64,000 nt of DNA from Heterobasidion occidentale. Taxonomy: Eukaryota; Basidiomycota; Agaricomycetes; Russulales; Bondarzewiaceae. Numbering within the stretch: position 1 is the stretch's first letter; the number at the start of each line of letters is the position of its first letter. The notes under the pieces were generated by a model, which did not search any database, was not told the origin of the DNA, and saw only the letters and a program-made list of their open reading frames with translations. Location: contig JBCAQO010000010.1 of NCBI GenBank assembly GCA_039111635.1, positions 310,001-374,000 of the forward strand, given 5' to 3'. The position numbers were made by a program, and so were the translations under genes. Positions 23,951 through 35,200 of this stretch are shown here, piece by piece.

Positions 23951-24289
23951 ATACCTTATAAGGCATTACAAGGCTATAATGAATTGGTTCCGTGAGAATG
24001 CATTATCAAATAAGAGTTCTCATTCCAATTTCAATGCAACGGCATTGCAATGACTTGCGCTGAATTGCAATGCCATCACAATGTGACAGTAACATCACTT
24101 TACCGGACCAATCGGCCATTACAACAATGTCACAAGCTCATTGTAAAAGTGCTGCTATGGAGTCACAAGCCATTGCAACAACGTTACTATACAGTCACAA
24201 TGGCATTACCAATGACAAGTAATAGGAAATGATTATCAGGACCTATGAGGTTATTGGGTACAACTAGGGATCACTTACCTCGACTACTA
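23951..24289. other. AT-rich stretch, no gene
   Basis: Contains many short imperfect copies of TTGCAATG/CATTGCAA and TTACAA-like words, giving weak self-complementarity. No open frame, tRNA or element end was identified. Confidence 0.4.
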
Positions 24290-24422
24290 ACTACTACTGA
24301 TACTTACTGGTCATCACTACTCCGTACTGATCATTACTTGGATAGCTTCTTACACTTCAACTACTAATTACTACTGGTCATCACTAATTCATACTGATCA
24401 TTACTTCAATTACTTCTTATTA
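24290..24422. repeat. 66-bp tandem duplication
   Basis: Two adjacent copies sharing ACTGGTCATCACTA and TACTGATCATTACTT, followed by an ACT/TAC-rich microsatellite to about 24540. Confidence 0.6.
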
Positions 24423-24645
24423 CTAGGCTATTACTACTGGTACTACTACTGGGCTACTACTGATACTGCTACTAGGCTACTAGTGATGCTACTATGGTGC
24501 TACTACTACTGGGCCAGTACTGATACTACTATCCTACTATAATTGCAATTAGTACATTATTATGACCAGGATTCAAACGCGCAACCTCTTGTATAAGCTA
24601 TACCTTGTAACACAGCGCATAACCACTCAGCCAGCCAAGCTTTTC
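24290..24645 (-). mobile_element. Probable tRNA-derived SINE with TAG-rich tail
   Basis: On the minus strand a Pol III A box TGGCTGAGTGG (24623-24633) is followed 44 bases later by a B box GTTTGAATCC (24569-24578) with flanking T-arm-like sequence. Downstream lies a tail rich in TAG/AGT triplets (about 24420-24540) and a tandemly repeated 66-bp segment (24290-24422). A tRNA-like head plus a simple-repeat tail is the plan of a SINE. The head does not close a proper acceptor stem, so a functional tRNA gene is unlikely. Flanking duplications were not established. Confidence 0.5.
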
Positions 24646-25667
24646 TGTATATGAATGTCAACTCTATTCATAGAAATACTTGGCACATGGACTCCCCCTC
24701 ATGAAATGGGCTTGGTGCTGTGAATCCTCCTCAAGCACCGCAACGTGCATCTCGTATAGCCATGAAGGGCCATATCATGTACTCGCTGACACCGGTGAGT
24801 ATGATGTTCAGTACGGTGATGCCCACTGAGCTCATCATAGTCCATCACCTTGCCTGCCTTGAAGGGTTCACACATATCGGAGACCATGGTGACAAGCGGG
24901 TTGAGCAGCGGGAGCCCTGTGTAGGGGTGCTGGAGGGTGTGTTCATGCGTGGTGGAGAGCATGCGTGAGTGCACACAATGGTCAGGCATAGACAAGAATG
25001 GCGTACCAAGGCAAAGTCCCCGCGTGTGAGGATGTGGTGCGCGCAAGCACATGCAATGTGTGCCGCCTGCACACAGGTGTCCGCAAACAGTGATGGCAAG
25101 AGCGTCAGGTGCCAACGTGCTTGGACATCACGCACTCAAGCACACCTGTCGCAAGCACGGACTCCTGCAATGGGCACAGGCAGCGGCGGTGGTAGCGCGT
25201 AAGCGTCCCCTGCCTGAGAAATGAGAAGGAAGTGATACACAATGGTGAGGCCACTCTCAGGCCACTTGGCGGGGAGGCGTCCACAGATGGCCTAGAGTGT
25301 GACAACAATGTTGCACCAAAACTTGTGCGACGTGACACAATCTGCACCGATGAGATACACTCCGTGAGCAAGAGCACAAGGGAGGAGTAAGGGAGAGAGA
25401 GAGGGACGGACCTGTTTGGGGCATGGTTGTAGCAGATGAAGAGATTATTGTCCAAGGTGCTTGAGTTGACTTCTGTCTGGGAGGTCTTGGCCTTGTATTG
25501 AGCGGGACGGGGGTCAAGAGGCACATGACAGCGGGCGGGAGAGAGAGAGCATGCGTGGGAGCGGAGAGGGTGTGATGTGTGAGGATGACGGTTGTGGGAG
25601 GGAGGTTCCATAGGAGGGCGAGGGCGTGCATGAGGACAATGTGGAAGAAGAGGGCAGGAAGCCACGA
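24646..25667. other. No gene recognised between SINE and Hsp70 fragment
   Basis: GC-rich with several overlapping open frames on both strands, none with a recognisable domain. On the minus strand 24820-24915 reads NPLVTMVSDMCEPFKAGKVMDYDELSGHH and about 25410-25510 reads STLDNNLFICYNHAPN; these look like protein-coding remnants but were not identified. Confidence 0.4.
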
Positions 25668-26957
25668 GATGATCTCGTTGATGGCAGTCTTGAGCTTGGC
25701 CTTGTCAGTTGCCTCAAACTTGTTGGCAAGCTTCTCAACTTGTTGGCAAGCTTCTCATCGCTGAGAGAGTTGCGGAGGTTTTACAAGTAGGATTTGAGGC
25801 TGTTCTTTGACTGGATGCAAGCAGCGGCCTCCTCATCCCAGGCTGAGCAAAGAAAAATGAGCAGCTTGTTTGCACTGCATATTTTAAGGGGGACATACCT
25901 TTGTACTTCTCGGCATTGTTGACCATCTGCTCAATCTCCTCTTTCAAGAGACAGCTCTTATTGTTGGTGATCGTGATGCGATTTGACTTTCCGGTGGTCT
26001 TGTTGGACGCCAAAATGTTGAGGATACCGTTGGCATCAATATTGGCTTGAGGGACACAATGGGGTGCAGGAGGATGCCAGAAAGCTCAAACTTGCCAAGG
26101 AGGTTATTGTACTTGGTACGCACATGCCCACCCTTGTAGACCTGGATGAGGACACCGGGCTGGTTGTTGGAGTAAGTTGAGAAGATCTCAGACTTCTTAG
26201 TTGGGATGGTGGTGTTGCGCTTGATGAAGGCGGTCATGACACCACCAGCTGTCTCAATACTAAGGCAAACTTGTGAGCCGGTGTTTCTGTGAGAAAATGT
26301 CAATGAAAACTTAGACCTATCTGAGCAACAAGGGAGTGACATTGAGAAGGAGCAAATAATAGGTCTTCTCCGAAGTATCACCAGAAAGGATGGCAGCCTA
26401 GACAGCGGCACCGTAGGCAACAGCCTCATCAGGGTTGAGGCTCTTGTTGGGCTCCTTGCCATTTTGAACAAGTCCGAGATGGCTTTCACAATACAGGGGA
26501 TACAAGTCGAGCCACTGACGAGAACAACCTTGTGGACATTGGCCTTGTCAATCCTAGAGTTGTAGAGGACCTTCTCAACAGGCTTGAAGGTAGAGCAGAA
26601 GAGATCCTGGCAAAGCTCCTCAAAATGGGTACGGGTGAGGGAGGTGTAGAAGTTGATGCCCTTGAACAAGGAGTCAATCACAATGGAGGTCTGGGTGGCA
26701 GACAAAAGGGAGCGCTTGGCATGCTTGCAAGCGGTATGCAGGTGACGGAGGACGCGGGGGTTCGAGGACAAGTCTATAAACACACATCAGTGATCAATTG
26801 AGATGCCAATAAGATTGATCACCTACCCTTCTTGAACTTGCACTTGAACTCCTAGACAAAATGGTTCACAAGGCGGTTGTCAAAGTCCTTACCAATCAAG
26901 TGGGTGTCACCGGTAGTGGCCTTGACCTCAAAGATACCCTCCATCACCGTTAGAGAC
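25668..26957 (-). pseudogene. Hsp70 (cytosolic Ssa-type) gene fragment, intron retained, disrupted
   Basis: Minus-strand blocks run in order through Hsp70 from the ATPase subdomain II to the C-terminal helices: [178 protein letters not shown]. The N-terminal ATPase half is absent. A GTAGGT...TTTATAG intron of about 60 nt (near 26765-26828) is retained, so this is a DNA-level copy, not a retrocopy. Frameshifts, an internal stop and a 20-bp tandem duplication (near 25725-25765) disrupt it. Confidence 0.88.
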
Positions 26958-26980
26958 AAGGGGTTCCTCAACTCCCTTGC

Positions 26981-28305
26981 CTAATATCCTCCACCAATGT
27001 CCCTGTAATCTCCGTACCCTTCGTCTGGCCTGTAGTAGGGGTCGATATTGTCATAGTTCCCGTCTTCAACCTCGTCCCATACGTCTAGTTCCGCTCGAGT
27101 CCAGGCAGCAGCTCGCTGAGTTGGGCGCTGGCGGACTGGAGCTCTTCTACTAACACGAGTATGCGTTCCTTCAGGTCGATTATCTTGAGGACGGTTTGGA
27201 GTTGGCGAATCTCTTGGTCGAGTTCTTCTAGGACTGTCTCGCCTGGGCTGGGGGGTCGCCCTCGTCCTCTGGCTTCCTTGCCTCTCGTTCCTCCTGTTCC
27301 TTGGAGGATGTTCCTCATTGCTGCCTCCAGCATCCTGCCCAGTGGATTGTCCTGTCGATGCGGGAGGAAGGACCTCCTGATCCCTTCGTGCCTGACATTG
27401 TACTGTGGTCTAGAAGTGTTCTGTCTGGACAGTTGCGTCTCGGCTACTCGTAGTCGGTATCGCTCTACTGGCTTCGTCGTCCCATGATTGGACGCGGAAT
27501 GGATCAATCCGAATGGGATGGGCATGAGAGGAGTGCACTGCATTGGTGCTTGAAATGAGGGCAGGTAGGAGCTCCAGATTGATGAAGGAGGAGAACTCGT
27601 TGGGGTGGATGAGTAGGGCATACACCCCATTATTTCCTCTGGCATACCAGGAGGCGGCTCAATGATCATCTGCATAGGCCAGAAGCCTGACCTGGTCGCT
27701 CACATCAGCAAGGCGCCGGGGAATGTCGCTACTCTCGCTTCCCGATTGCCTGCCAAGATGGTGGTGCGCTGAAGCAGCGCATCTTCTAATCCTTCCAATT
27801 CTTGGGGGTGCAGATTTCCACCACTGGCAGGGGGTCCTCTGGTCCCAGCAACCGGTGCACTAGTCGCTGCTGATTCCTGTACACTTGTTTCAGCAACTGC
27901 AGGCGATGCCAGGTCCGTAGGGTTTCTTGGTCCTCTTCTGCCTCTTGTTTCCTGCCTTGTGTCTCCTTGAGCCAACGCTGTCATCAGTCGTGGAGGCGTT
28001 GATGGAGCAGGTCTTCCTTCTTCTTGGCGTCCCTCATCGTGCTCGTCATGAGCTCCCTCAATCCGGGATGAGGCTCATAATTCCGTTCGATCTTCGGCGG
28101 TGAGCATGGTGAGGTGGGCGGAGATTGGTACGGAAACTCCCTCTGGAGTCGTTGGATGGCTGCTTCGGCCAGGACGTCCAGTGTCGGGGTTGGCAATGGC
28201 CAAGATGATGTCCGGTGAGGGATTCCTTGATGGTGATGAGGTAGTTCCTTCATCGATGAGCATGGCGCGTTCAGGGGAGTAATCAAGGGAGGAGTGGTCG
28301 AACAT
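26981..28305 (-). pseudogene. Gypsy B post-pol ORF (ORF3), separated from its element by the Gypsy A insertion
   Basis: Starts ATG at 28305 (MFDHSSLDYSPERAML) and reaches TAG at 26981-26983 through at least three frame changes. N-terminal part: Ser/Pro-rich, acidic. Middle: LRELMTSTMRDAKKKEDLLHQRLHD and an Ala/Gly/Thr-rich linker. C-terminal: a Leu-rich coiled coil (VLEELDQEIRQLQTVLKIIDLKERILVLVEEL) and an acidic Tyr-rich end (DNIDPYYRPDEGYGDYRDIGGGY). No known domain was recognised. In the pre-insertion arrangement it follows the chromodomain end of pol and sits about 46 nt after a TATATAAG box at 38741-38748. It abuts the Hsp70 fragment at its 3' end; a purine-rich AAGGGAGTTGAGG follows its stop, but no LTR. 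Confidence 0.6.
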
Positions 28306-28340
28306 GTACTAGTGGGAGGATTGTTGCTTTAAAGGGGGAG

Positions 28341-29176
28341 TGTTAGGACCGCGTCCTAATACGTGCTTTGCACATGAATGGATGGGCTGGTCAAGTGCTT
28401 CGGACGTGCTACAGATTCAGACCGTTCCCCATGACTCATTACCATTTACATGCTAGCTGCATGAACGCTTACTTACGATTCCTGGTTCTTGATGCAGACA
28501 GACTTTGGTTCCTGGCCCTGTTCCTGGTTCCTGATCGATCGTGATGGGCCTCGGTATTTGATACGGATGTGGACAGACATTAATGACCCAGTACTATACT
28601 TAGGTCGATAACACATCTTAGCTTACGGATCTCGATCGTACCTGAGAAGTGCACAGACCAGATCACGATCCTGCCCTAGATACTTCTTTGTATATTTAGC
28701 TGAGATGAGCTTCTAAGAAGCTCAGCTCGTTCACCTGTAATAACATTTGATCTCTGCACTGCACCCGGTGTCTGGCTATCTTCCTAGCCCACACTTCGTG
28801 ACCTCTGTCAGATCTGAAACTCCTTTACACAGTCTGACGAAGCACTGGCCTCGTCTCCCTTCTCTTCTTACACCCTCTTCACGCACTACTACACCGGACT
28901 CACCACCTTCCGCGTTCTCAGTTGGACACCTCCTCGTGTCATCTGTTGGACAGGAGAAAATCATCCAGTTCCTCCTCATCATCGAGAAGACCTTGAAGAT
29001 CATCTCCTTAACCTCTTCGAGGATAAGGCGGAGAATGACCCTGAGTTCCTTGAAAGAGCCCAAAGACGATCGGTCGTCTTCATCCATTGGAGCCTCCGAC
29101 TCTACGATGCTGTGGATGTATTAGCCTAGGGATCCCCTTCGTGCATTGGTGCATGTGATAGGTCTCCGACCTAACA
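28341..29176 (+). repeat. 5' LTR of element A, with TATA box and an LTR-encoded reading frame
   Basis: 836 bp. U3 is followed by TATATTTA (28691-28698) and a presumed transcription start near 28724. The transcribed part carries an open frame (about 28812-29128) reading LFTHYYTGLTTFRVLSW, then PPRVICWTGENHPVPPHH, EDLEDHLLNLFEDKAENDPE and FIHWSLRLYDAVDVLA before a TAG. The same frame is present in the solo LTR at 14099-14940 and differs mostly at third codon positions. No in-frame ATG was found upstream, so expression would need splicing or a non-AUG start. Confidence 0.9.
28691..28698 (+). promoter_or_regulatory. TATA box of element A LTR
   Basis: TATATTTA. It lies 33 nt before AGCTCGTTCA (28724-28733), which is the probable RNA 5' end because it is complementary to the primer site inside the element. 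Confidence 0.7.
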
Positions 29177-30484
29177 CTTGAACGAGCTCTTCCATCCCTA
29201 CCCTATTCAAAGCTGGATCCCCAGCAGCGACAGCTCTTTCTCCAATCAGTAAACCACATCCTAGCAACCGCCACAAGGGTAAACCAAGCAGGAACCCTTC
29301 AAGGAAGAATTAACAGCCCAGGAACTATAGAAGTCGTAAGACACCAAAACCCAGGAAAGGTTTATTCAGGAATAGCCACACTCAGGCTACAGCAATCACC
29401 CGACATCTTCATTGGCCTCAGTAAAACTGGATATCAGTTTTCCGGGATTTGCTTCATCAACGAACCAAAGACACTGTTCACCCTCACAGACAACGGAGAG
29501 CCCGACGTCGTCAGGACCAAGAACACTGTCGAGATCCATGACGGAAGACCAGACGAGTTCCCCAGCGCCGTTATCACCGATCTCAGAAGAACCATTGCAA
29601 GGGTTATTGACGCAGACAGAATCAGGGCAGAACTCAGCAAGACCAAGGAGAACAGAGACCACATCTCAGTCCTCATCCACTGGACCTTCTCCTCCACCTA
29701 GAAAGACACACTAGAAGCCCCTAACTCTCCGCCAGTCTGAACCAAAATTGACGGGATTGTTTTTATTATCCAAAGAGGAGAGTTCGCCCACAAAACTTAC
29801 CATCTCCGAACCTTCATCTTGGGACACACATTCTCCGAAATCGTCGAACTCATCAACCAGATTGATATTTCCATCAACGAAATTATCAAAAGGGACCCAG
29901 ACCTACAAGAAGCATTACAAGCTGGAAGAAGACAGGCAGTACCCTTCTTCTTCAAAGAATAAACAACGGACAAAATCACCTCGGGATATCCTCCTGGTTA
30001 CAAAACAGACCCAGCAGAAGTCTACCAAGACTTACCTGAAGACGTCAACGAGGACCAACTTTATTACAATGAGAACAAGAAACACTTCTACTACGCAGGA
30101 ACTCTCACTGGATTCTTCCGCAAACGAGGAGAGAGCAGATACAAATACCCTACCTGGGGAGAGAAGACAGTCCACGCAGGACCCCATCTACACCTGGTCA
30201 AGGTCGCGGACTACGTCGCAAGGAAGACCTTCGACAAACCTGAATCACTGACAAATAGGCATCGTAACTCGCCAAGACCGCACGTACATACTCTACCCAG
30301 AGAAACAGCCAGTGGAAGTAGAATCTCTAGAAGAAACACTCCTGCTGCATCCCCCTTACAAGAAACCACTCCCAAAGAAGACTTCCGAGCCCCAACACCA
30401 GAGTTTGTCCCCGAACCGGAGTATTTTGAAGCACCAAGTGGAAATCAAGAACCACCTAACGATCCAGAGCCTTAGCCCGATACA
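29177..30484 (+). pseudogene. Element A leader-region ORFs upstream of gag, disrupted
   Basis: The frame from 29177 is open to a TAG at about 29701 (LERALPSLPYSKLDPQQRQLFLQ ... VLIHWTFSST). A second block, about 29755-29960, reads FIIQRGEFAHKTYHLRTFILGHTFSEIVELINQIDISINEI. A third, about 29965-30470, reads DPAEVYQDLPEDVNEDQLYYNENKKHFYYAGTLTGFFRKRG and ends in a Pro/Glu-rich stretch just before gag. They look like successive pieces of one or two proteins broken by frameshifts. A Tyr/Trp-rich leader with the same style occurs after the family B LTR at 47120-47307. Function unknown; possibly an N-terminal extension of gag. Confidence 0.5.
29179..29188 (+). promoter_or_regulatory. Self-priming primer-binding site of element A
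   Basis: TGAACGAGCT lies 2 nt (CT) inside the 5' LTR. It does not start with TGG and matches no tRNA 3' end, but is the exact reverse complement of AGCTCGTTCA (28724-28733) about 33 nt after the LTR TATA box. This is the layout known from Tf1/sushi self-priming, in which the 5' end of the RNA folds back as primer. Confidence 0.7.
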
Positions 30485-31477
30485 ATGTCGACAGATCCTG
30501 GAGGTAATGAGTCCAAGGGACCAGCTATGGCCAAACCCACCACCTTCAGTGGAAACCGAAAACAAACGGAGCAGTTCCTCCACGAAATCGACCTGATGTT
30601 CCTGGCCAGGAAAAAAGATTATGCAAACAAATTTGCCAAGATCGCCTACGCTCTGTCATATATGAAGGAAGGATCAGTGGGGATATGGGCAAGAAACTTT
30701 ACTCAGGTCAGAAACACATTAAAAGACTGGAACCACTACACTTGGGTGGACACGGTGGGCTTCACATCCGTCCACAAAAAGATAGCCACTGACTTCGAGG
30801 AGTTCAATAAAGAAGCAGACACTCGCAACAAATTAGCTAGGGTCAATCAGGGGAAAGAATCCTTCAACACCTACCTTCAGCTATTTGAACAGCTTGCCGC
30901 GCTCGCCAGCGTAGATGAAGAAACCAAGAAAACCCATTTCCTGCGAGGACTCAAATGGGAGCTAGCAAAGAGAATTTATGAAAATCCCTCCAAAGACGGG
31001 ACATGGGAAGAACTGGTTGAGAAGGCCAAAAAACATGAAAAGATGCACATTGCAAGGGACCGAGCATACGACCTTCGGAAAGGCAAATTCCAAATCTACA
31101 CTCCGCGTACATTTTACGACGAAAGGGCACCCCCACAGTACGATAGGGAACCTCAATACAAACCTATAGATGTAGATGCAGCAGAAATGGAGGCCGATGC
31201 CGTTTGCACCCGCTTCAAGAAGCTTACCCCGGCGGAAAGAGATCGACTTGCCAAAGAAGGCAAGTGCTTCTTTTGCAAGAAGGCCGGGCACATGGCGCGC
31301 AACTGTCCTTCTCGACCCAAGAGAAGATTCCAACCTCCTCGTTGCAGGGCGGTGCGCAAAGGAGAAATAGATGAAGGACAATTCGACAATGAAGACATCA
31401 AAGAAGGAAAGAACAGAGTCAACCACATCCGCCAAATGATGATGGGTCTCAGCATGGAGGAAATCAAAGAGGTTTGA
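30485..31477 (+). CDS. Element A gag (capsid/nucleocapsid)
   Basis: 330 codons, uninterrupted, starting MSTDPGGNESKGPAMAKPTTFSG. A Ty3-type capsid region (about residues 20-180, with FLHEIDLMFLARK, YALSYMKEGSVGIWARNF and NTYLQLFEQLAALASVDEETKKTHFLRGL) is followed by one CCHC zinc knuckle CFFCKKAGHMARNC (about 262-275) and a basic tail. It packages element RNA in cytoplasmic particles. The protease frame begins downstream in a different phase. Confidence 0.88.
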   Translation: MSTDPGGNESKGPAMAKPTTFSGNRKQTEQFLHEIDLMFLARKKDYANKFAKIAYALSYMKEGSVGIWARNFTQVRNTLKDWNHYTWVDTVGFTSVHKKIATDFEEFNKEADTRNKLARVNQGKESFNTYLQLFEQLAALASVDEETKKTHFLRGLKWELAKRIYENPSKDGTWEELVEKAKKHEKMHIARDRAYDLRKGKFQIYTPRTFYDERAPPQYDREPQYKPIDVDAAEMEADAVCTRFKKLTPAERDRLAKEGKCFFCKKAGHMARNCPSRPKRRFQPPRCRAVRKGEIDEGQFDNEDIKEGKNRVNHIRQMMMGLSMEEIKEV

Positions 31478-31527
31478 GCCTTTAGTGACTCGAAGAATTT
31501 TTAAAGCCTCTCCCATCGGCAGCGGAT

Positions 31528-32244
31528 GTGGAGAGTAGGATTCTTGCAGGAAATTGGTACACTCCTCTGGCCAGTAAAGATGCTGACCAAGAGCATGGAC
31601 ATCCAGATGTATTGTATCTTTCGGAAATGAAATCACATGGTGCACCATCACTCCGACTCGAGACAATGCTCATAGGCAAGAATAGAAAAGCTGCTACACA
31701 GGCACTGGTGGACAGTGGAGCCACCGGAATCTTCATGCACCCTCGCTTCGTAGAAGCACATCGGATCATCACGCATAGAACCCCTACCCCTATCCCAGTT
31801 AGTACGGTCCAAAACACCGAGTTTAAAGGAGGACCCATTACAAGATTTGCCAACCTCAAATTACAGGTTCTAGGTGAAAAGGGGGGGTCGCATACAGAAT
31901 CAGCAAGATTCTACATTGCAGAAATAGGAAAAGAGGACGTCATTTTAGGAACCGACTGGTTATTAGAACATAACCCAGAAGTCGACTGGCATGCCTACGG
32001 GCTGCACTTTACCAGATGCCCGCCCTCCTGCCAAATCAAAGGAGGACCGGCAAAAGCCAAAAGAGCTACAAGAAAACCAGGACGTCCTAAAACAAGCATA
32101 CGGCGCATGGAAACAGTGCTGCAAACGGGCGACTACTCAATACCAGTGCAAAAGCCGGGAAAGGCAGTACCAGGCCGGAAAGTGGGAAACACCACAGTAC
32201 CACATCTGCGGACAATACCTACAAGTCTGGAGTTCGCAACTTGA
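31528..32244 (+). CDS. Element A aspartic protease
   Basis: The active-site block ALVDSGATGIFMHPRF keeps the D-S-G triad. The flap/core block DVILGTDWLLEHNPEVDWH is the characteristic Ty3/Gypsy protease end. It is in the same frame as pol but separated from it by a TGA at 32242-32244. In an active copy, protease would be released from a Gag-Pol precursor; here the stop would cut it off unless read through. Confidence 0.8.
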   Translation: MESRILAGNWYTPLASKDADQEHGHPDVLYLSEMKSHGAPSLRLETMLIGKNRKAATQALVDSGATGIFMHPRFVEAHRIITHRTPTPIPVSTVQNTEFKGGPITRFANLKLQVLGEKGGSHTESARFYIAEIGKEDVILGTDWLLEHNPEVDWHAYGLHFTRCPPSCQIKGGPAKAKRATRKPGRPKTSIRRMETVLQTGDYSIPVQKPGKAVPGRKVGNTTVPHLRTIPTSLEFAT

Positions 32245-32247
32245 AGG

Positions 32248-35200
32248 TTGAATGCCGAACGTTTGAAGGCCCAAACCAGAAATTACACGGTTCCGACATG
32301 GGCTGAAGAAGACGTTCCGGAGGACAGTGACGGACTTCCGGCACTTCCCTCCAAAGATCTTGAAGAAGATGGAGTTTATCTCGTTAGATGCCTTAATACA
32401 GGAACACTACAGGCACTAGAATTATACAACAACTCCAAACAAGGCGTCGACATACATCACGCCGAAACCACGGAACTTCCATATGCCAACATACCAGCTC
32501 AAGGAAGCAAGCCTGCCAAGGCACAGACAGGGAAACAAATGAAGCACACCAACTCGCAAAGACTTGCGGAAGAAGCCGCTAAAGGGAAACCCGAACTATC
32601 CTTCAAGGAAATAGTACCAAAGGAATACTGGAATTATAGAAAGGTTTTTGAAGGTCAATCAAAGGGACAGCTACCGCTCTCTCAACCTTGGGATCACAAG
32701 ATAGAGATCAAGGAAGGAATGGATCACTCGCTCAAACCCAAGCTATACAGTCTCAGCCCCGGTGAGCAAGTGGAACTCAAGAAATTCATAGACAAAAACC
32801 TCCAGAAAGGATTCATCCGAGAATCCAAGTCACACATGGCATCTCCGTTCTTCTTCATCAAGAAAAAGAACGGAAAGCTACGACCAGTAATGGATTATCG
32901 CAGACTCAATGAAATAACGATCAAGAACAAGTACCCCTTGCCGATTATTCAAGAATTACTGGACCTACTAGCCGAAGCCATGTACTTTTCACTAATGAAT
33001 GTCGATACAGGATATAACAATGTATGCATGAAAGAAGGAAGCAAGAAACTGGCCATGTTCGTCACCAATCTAGGAATGTACGAACCCCTGGTTATGTTCT
33101 TTGGATTAACCAACTCGCCAGCGACGTTCCAAACTATGATGAACGCACTCTTCAAAGACCTCATCTATGCCGGATTAGTAGCAATCTATATGGACGACAT
33201 CCTAGTATTCTCCAAAACAATGGATGACCATATCAAAATGGTCCGAAAGGTTTTACAGATCTTACAAGACAACGATCTATACCTACAATCCTCAAAATGC
33301 CACTTTTATAAAAAGAAAATCAACTACCTTGGATATGTTATATCACATGGACATCTGGAAATGGACCCAATCAAAGTGGTCGGTATTATGGACTGGCCAA
33401 CCCCTGGAAAAATCAAAGAAGTGCAATCATTTTTAGGTTTTTGCAACTTTTATCACAGGTTTATCAAAGATTACTTAAAAATAGCACAACCACTATTTGA
33501 GTTGACACAGAAGGAACACACCTGGGATTGGACACCAGCATGCAAAGAAGCGTTTCAAACACTAAAACGAATATTTACAGAATCTCTGGTGCTCGTGATG
33601 CTGGATACAAGGAACCCCTTCCGCATAGAATGCGATGCCTCCGACTTTGCCACCAGAGCAGTTTTATCACAAGTCGCCAAAGATGGAAAATGGCACCCAT
33701 GTGCTTATATTTCCAAGTCGCTCTCACCTACAGAACACAACTACCCAATCTATGATAAAGAGTTGCTAGCTGTTGTTCGAGCCTTTGAAGCCTGGCGACA
33801 CTATTTGGAGGGCGCCGACCACCCTGTAGACATCTGGACAGACCACAAAAACCTCGAATGGTTCCGGTCAAGCCAGAAATTAAACCGTTGGCAAGCACGA
33901 TGGTCACTCTACCTCTCGCGTTTCAACTACAAATTGACGCACAAGGCGGGAGTCACTAATAAATCCGACGGTCTGTCACGGCGTCCAGACCATAAGAAGG
34001 GGGTGGAATTTGACAATTTAGGCGAAACACTCTTGGAACCCAAACTTTTCAATGACACAGGAAAAATCTGAAGACCCTTTGCAGAAATCAATGCAATCAA
34101 CATAGACGACAGTTGGGACCCCCACCAAATGCTTCACATCAGGGCAACTGGACGAGGAGGCGTTACTATAATAGACGACGACCTCCGGAAACGAATCATG
34201 GAAGAAAACAGGAAAGACGAATGGCTACTAGAAACCCTAGCCAAGATCAAAACCTTAGGACCTCAAAACATGAAGAAAGATTTACAAGAATGGAACGAAG
34301 AAGAAGGATTGGTCCTTCACAGAGGAAAAATATATGTTCCCCGAAACAAACAACTTCGTCAAGATATCATCAAGTTAAACCATGATAATCTAGCAGCAGG
34401 ACATCCAGGACAAAGAGGAACTCTAGCTTTAGTTGGACAAGAATTCACTTGGCCAGGAATATCAAACACAGTTCACCAATATGTGGAAGGATGCGCCGTC
34501 TGTCAATCCACCAAAAATGACACACATCCTACCATGGTACCCCTACAACCAACAGAGATCCCAGATCAACCCTTTGGAACAATAACCATGGACTTTATTA
34601 CAGATCTACCAGAATCAAATGGATACGACTCGCTACATGTAGTAACTGACCGATTTACCAAAACTGCAGTAATAACTCCATGCCAGAAATCCATCAACTC
34701 CGACAGGACAGCCAAGATCCTGCTAGAAAACACCTGGAGATGCTATGGACTGCCAGATAAAATCATATCGGACAGAGGAACACAATTCGCTTCAAAAGTA
34801 GCGCAAGCCCTGCTCAAAGAATTAGGAATTAAATCTGCTTTAAGCACAGCATATCACCCACAGACAGACAGCGCTACTAAACGAATGAATCAGGAACTAG
34901 AACAGTACCTCAGATCTTTCTGCAGCTTGTCACAAGACGATTGGGCTGGATTAATTCCTTACGCGGAATATGCCCACAACACCCACCAGCACTCAGCCAC
35001 GCAGAAGTCACCATTTGAACTTCTCCATGGATATTAACCACGGGCTTACCCAGCCATCATCGGAAACACGAATGTCCCCACTGCCAACGCTCACCTCAAA
35101 ACTTTACAGCGTGCTAAAAAGGAAGCACAAGCCAGCCTCGAAATTGCAGCTGAAGCCATGAGGATACAGCATGACCATTTTGGAATGGACCTGCCACCTT

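Noticed and set aside
24420..24540. Possible CRISPR-like or structured repeat array
   Set aside because: It is an ACT/TAC-rich microsatellite without constant-length spacers, and the genome is fungal.
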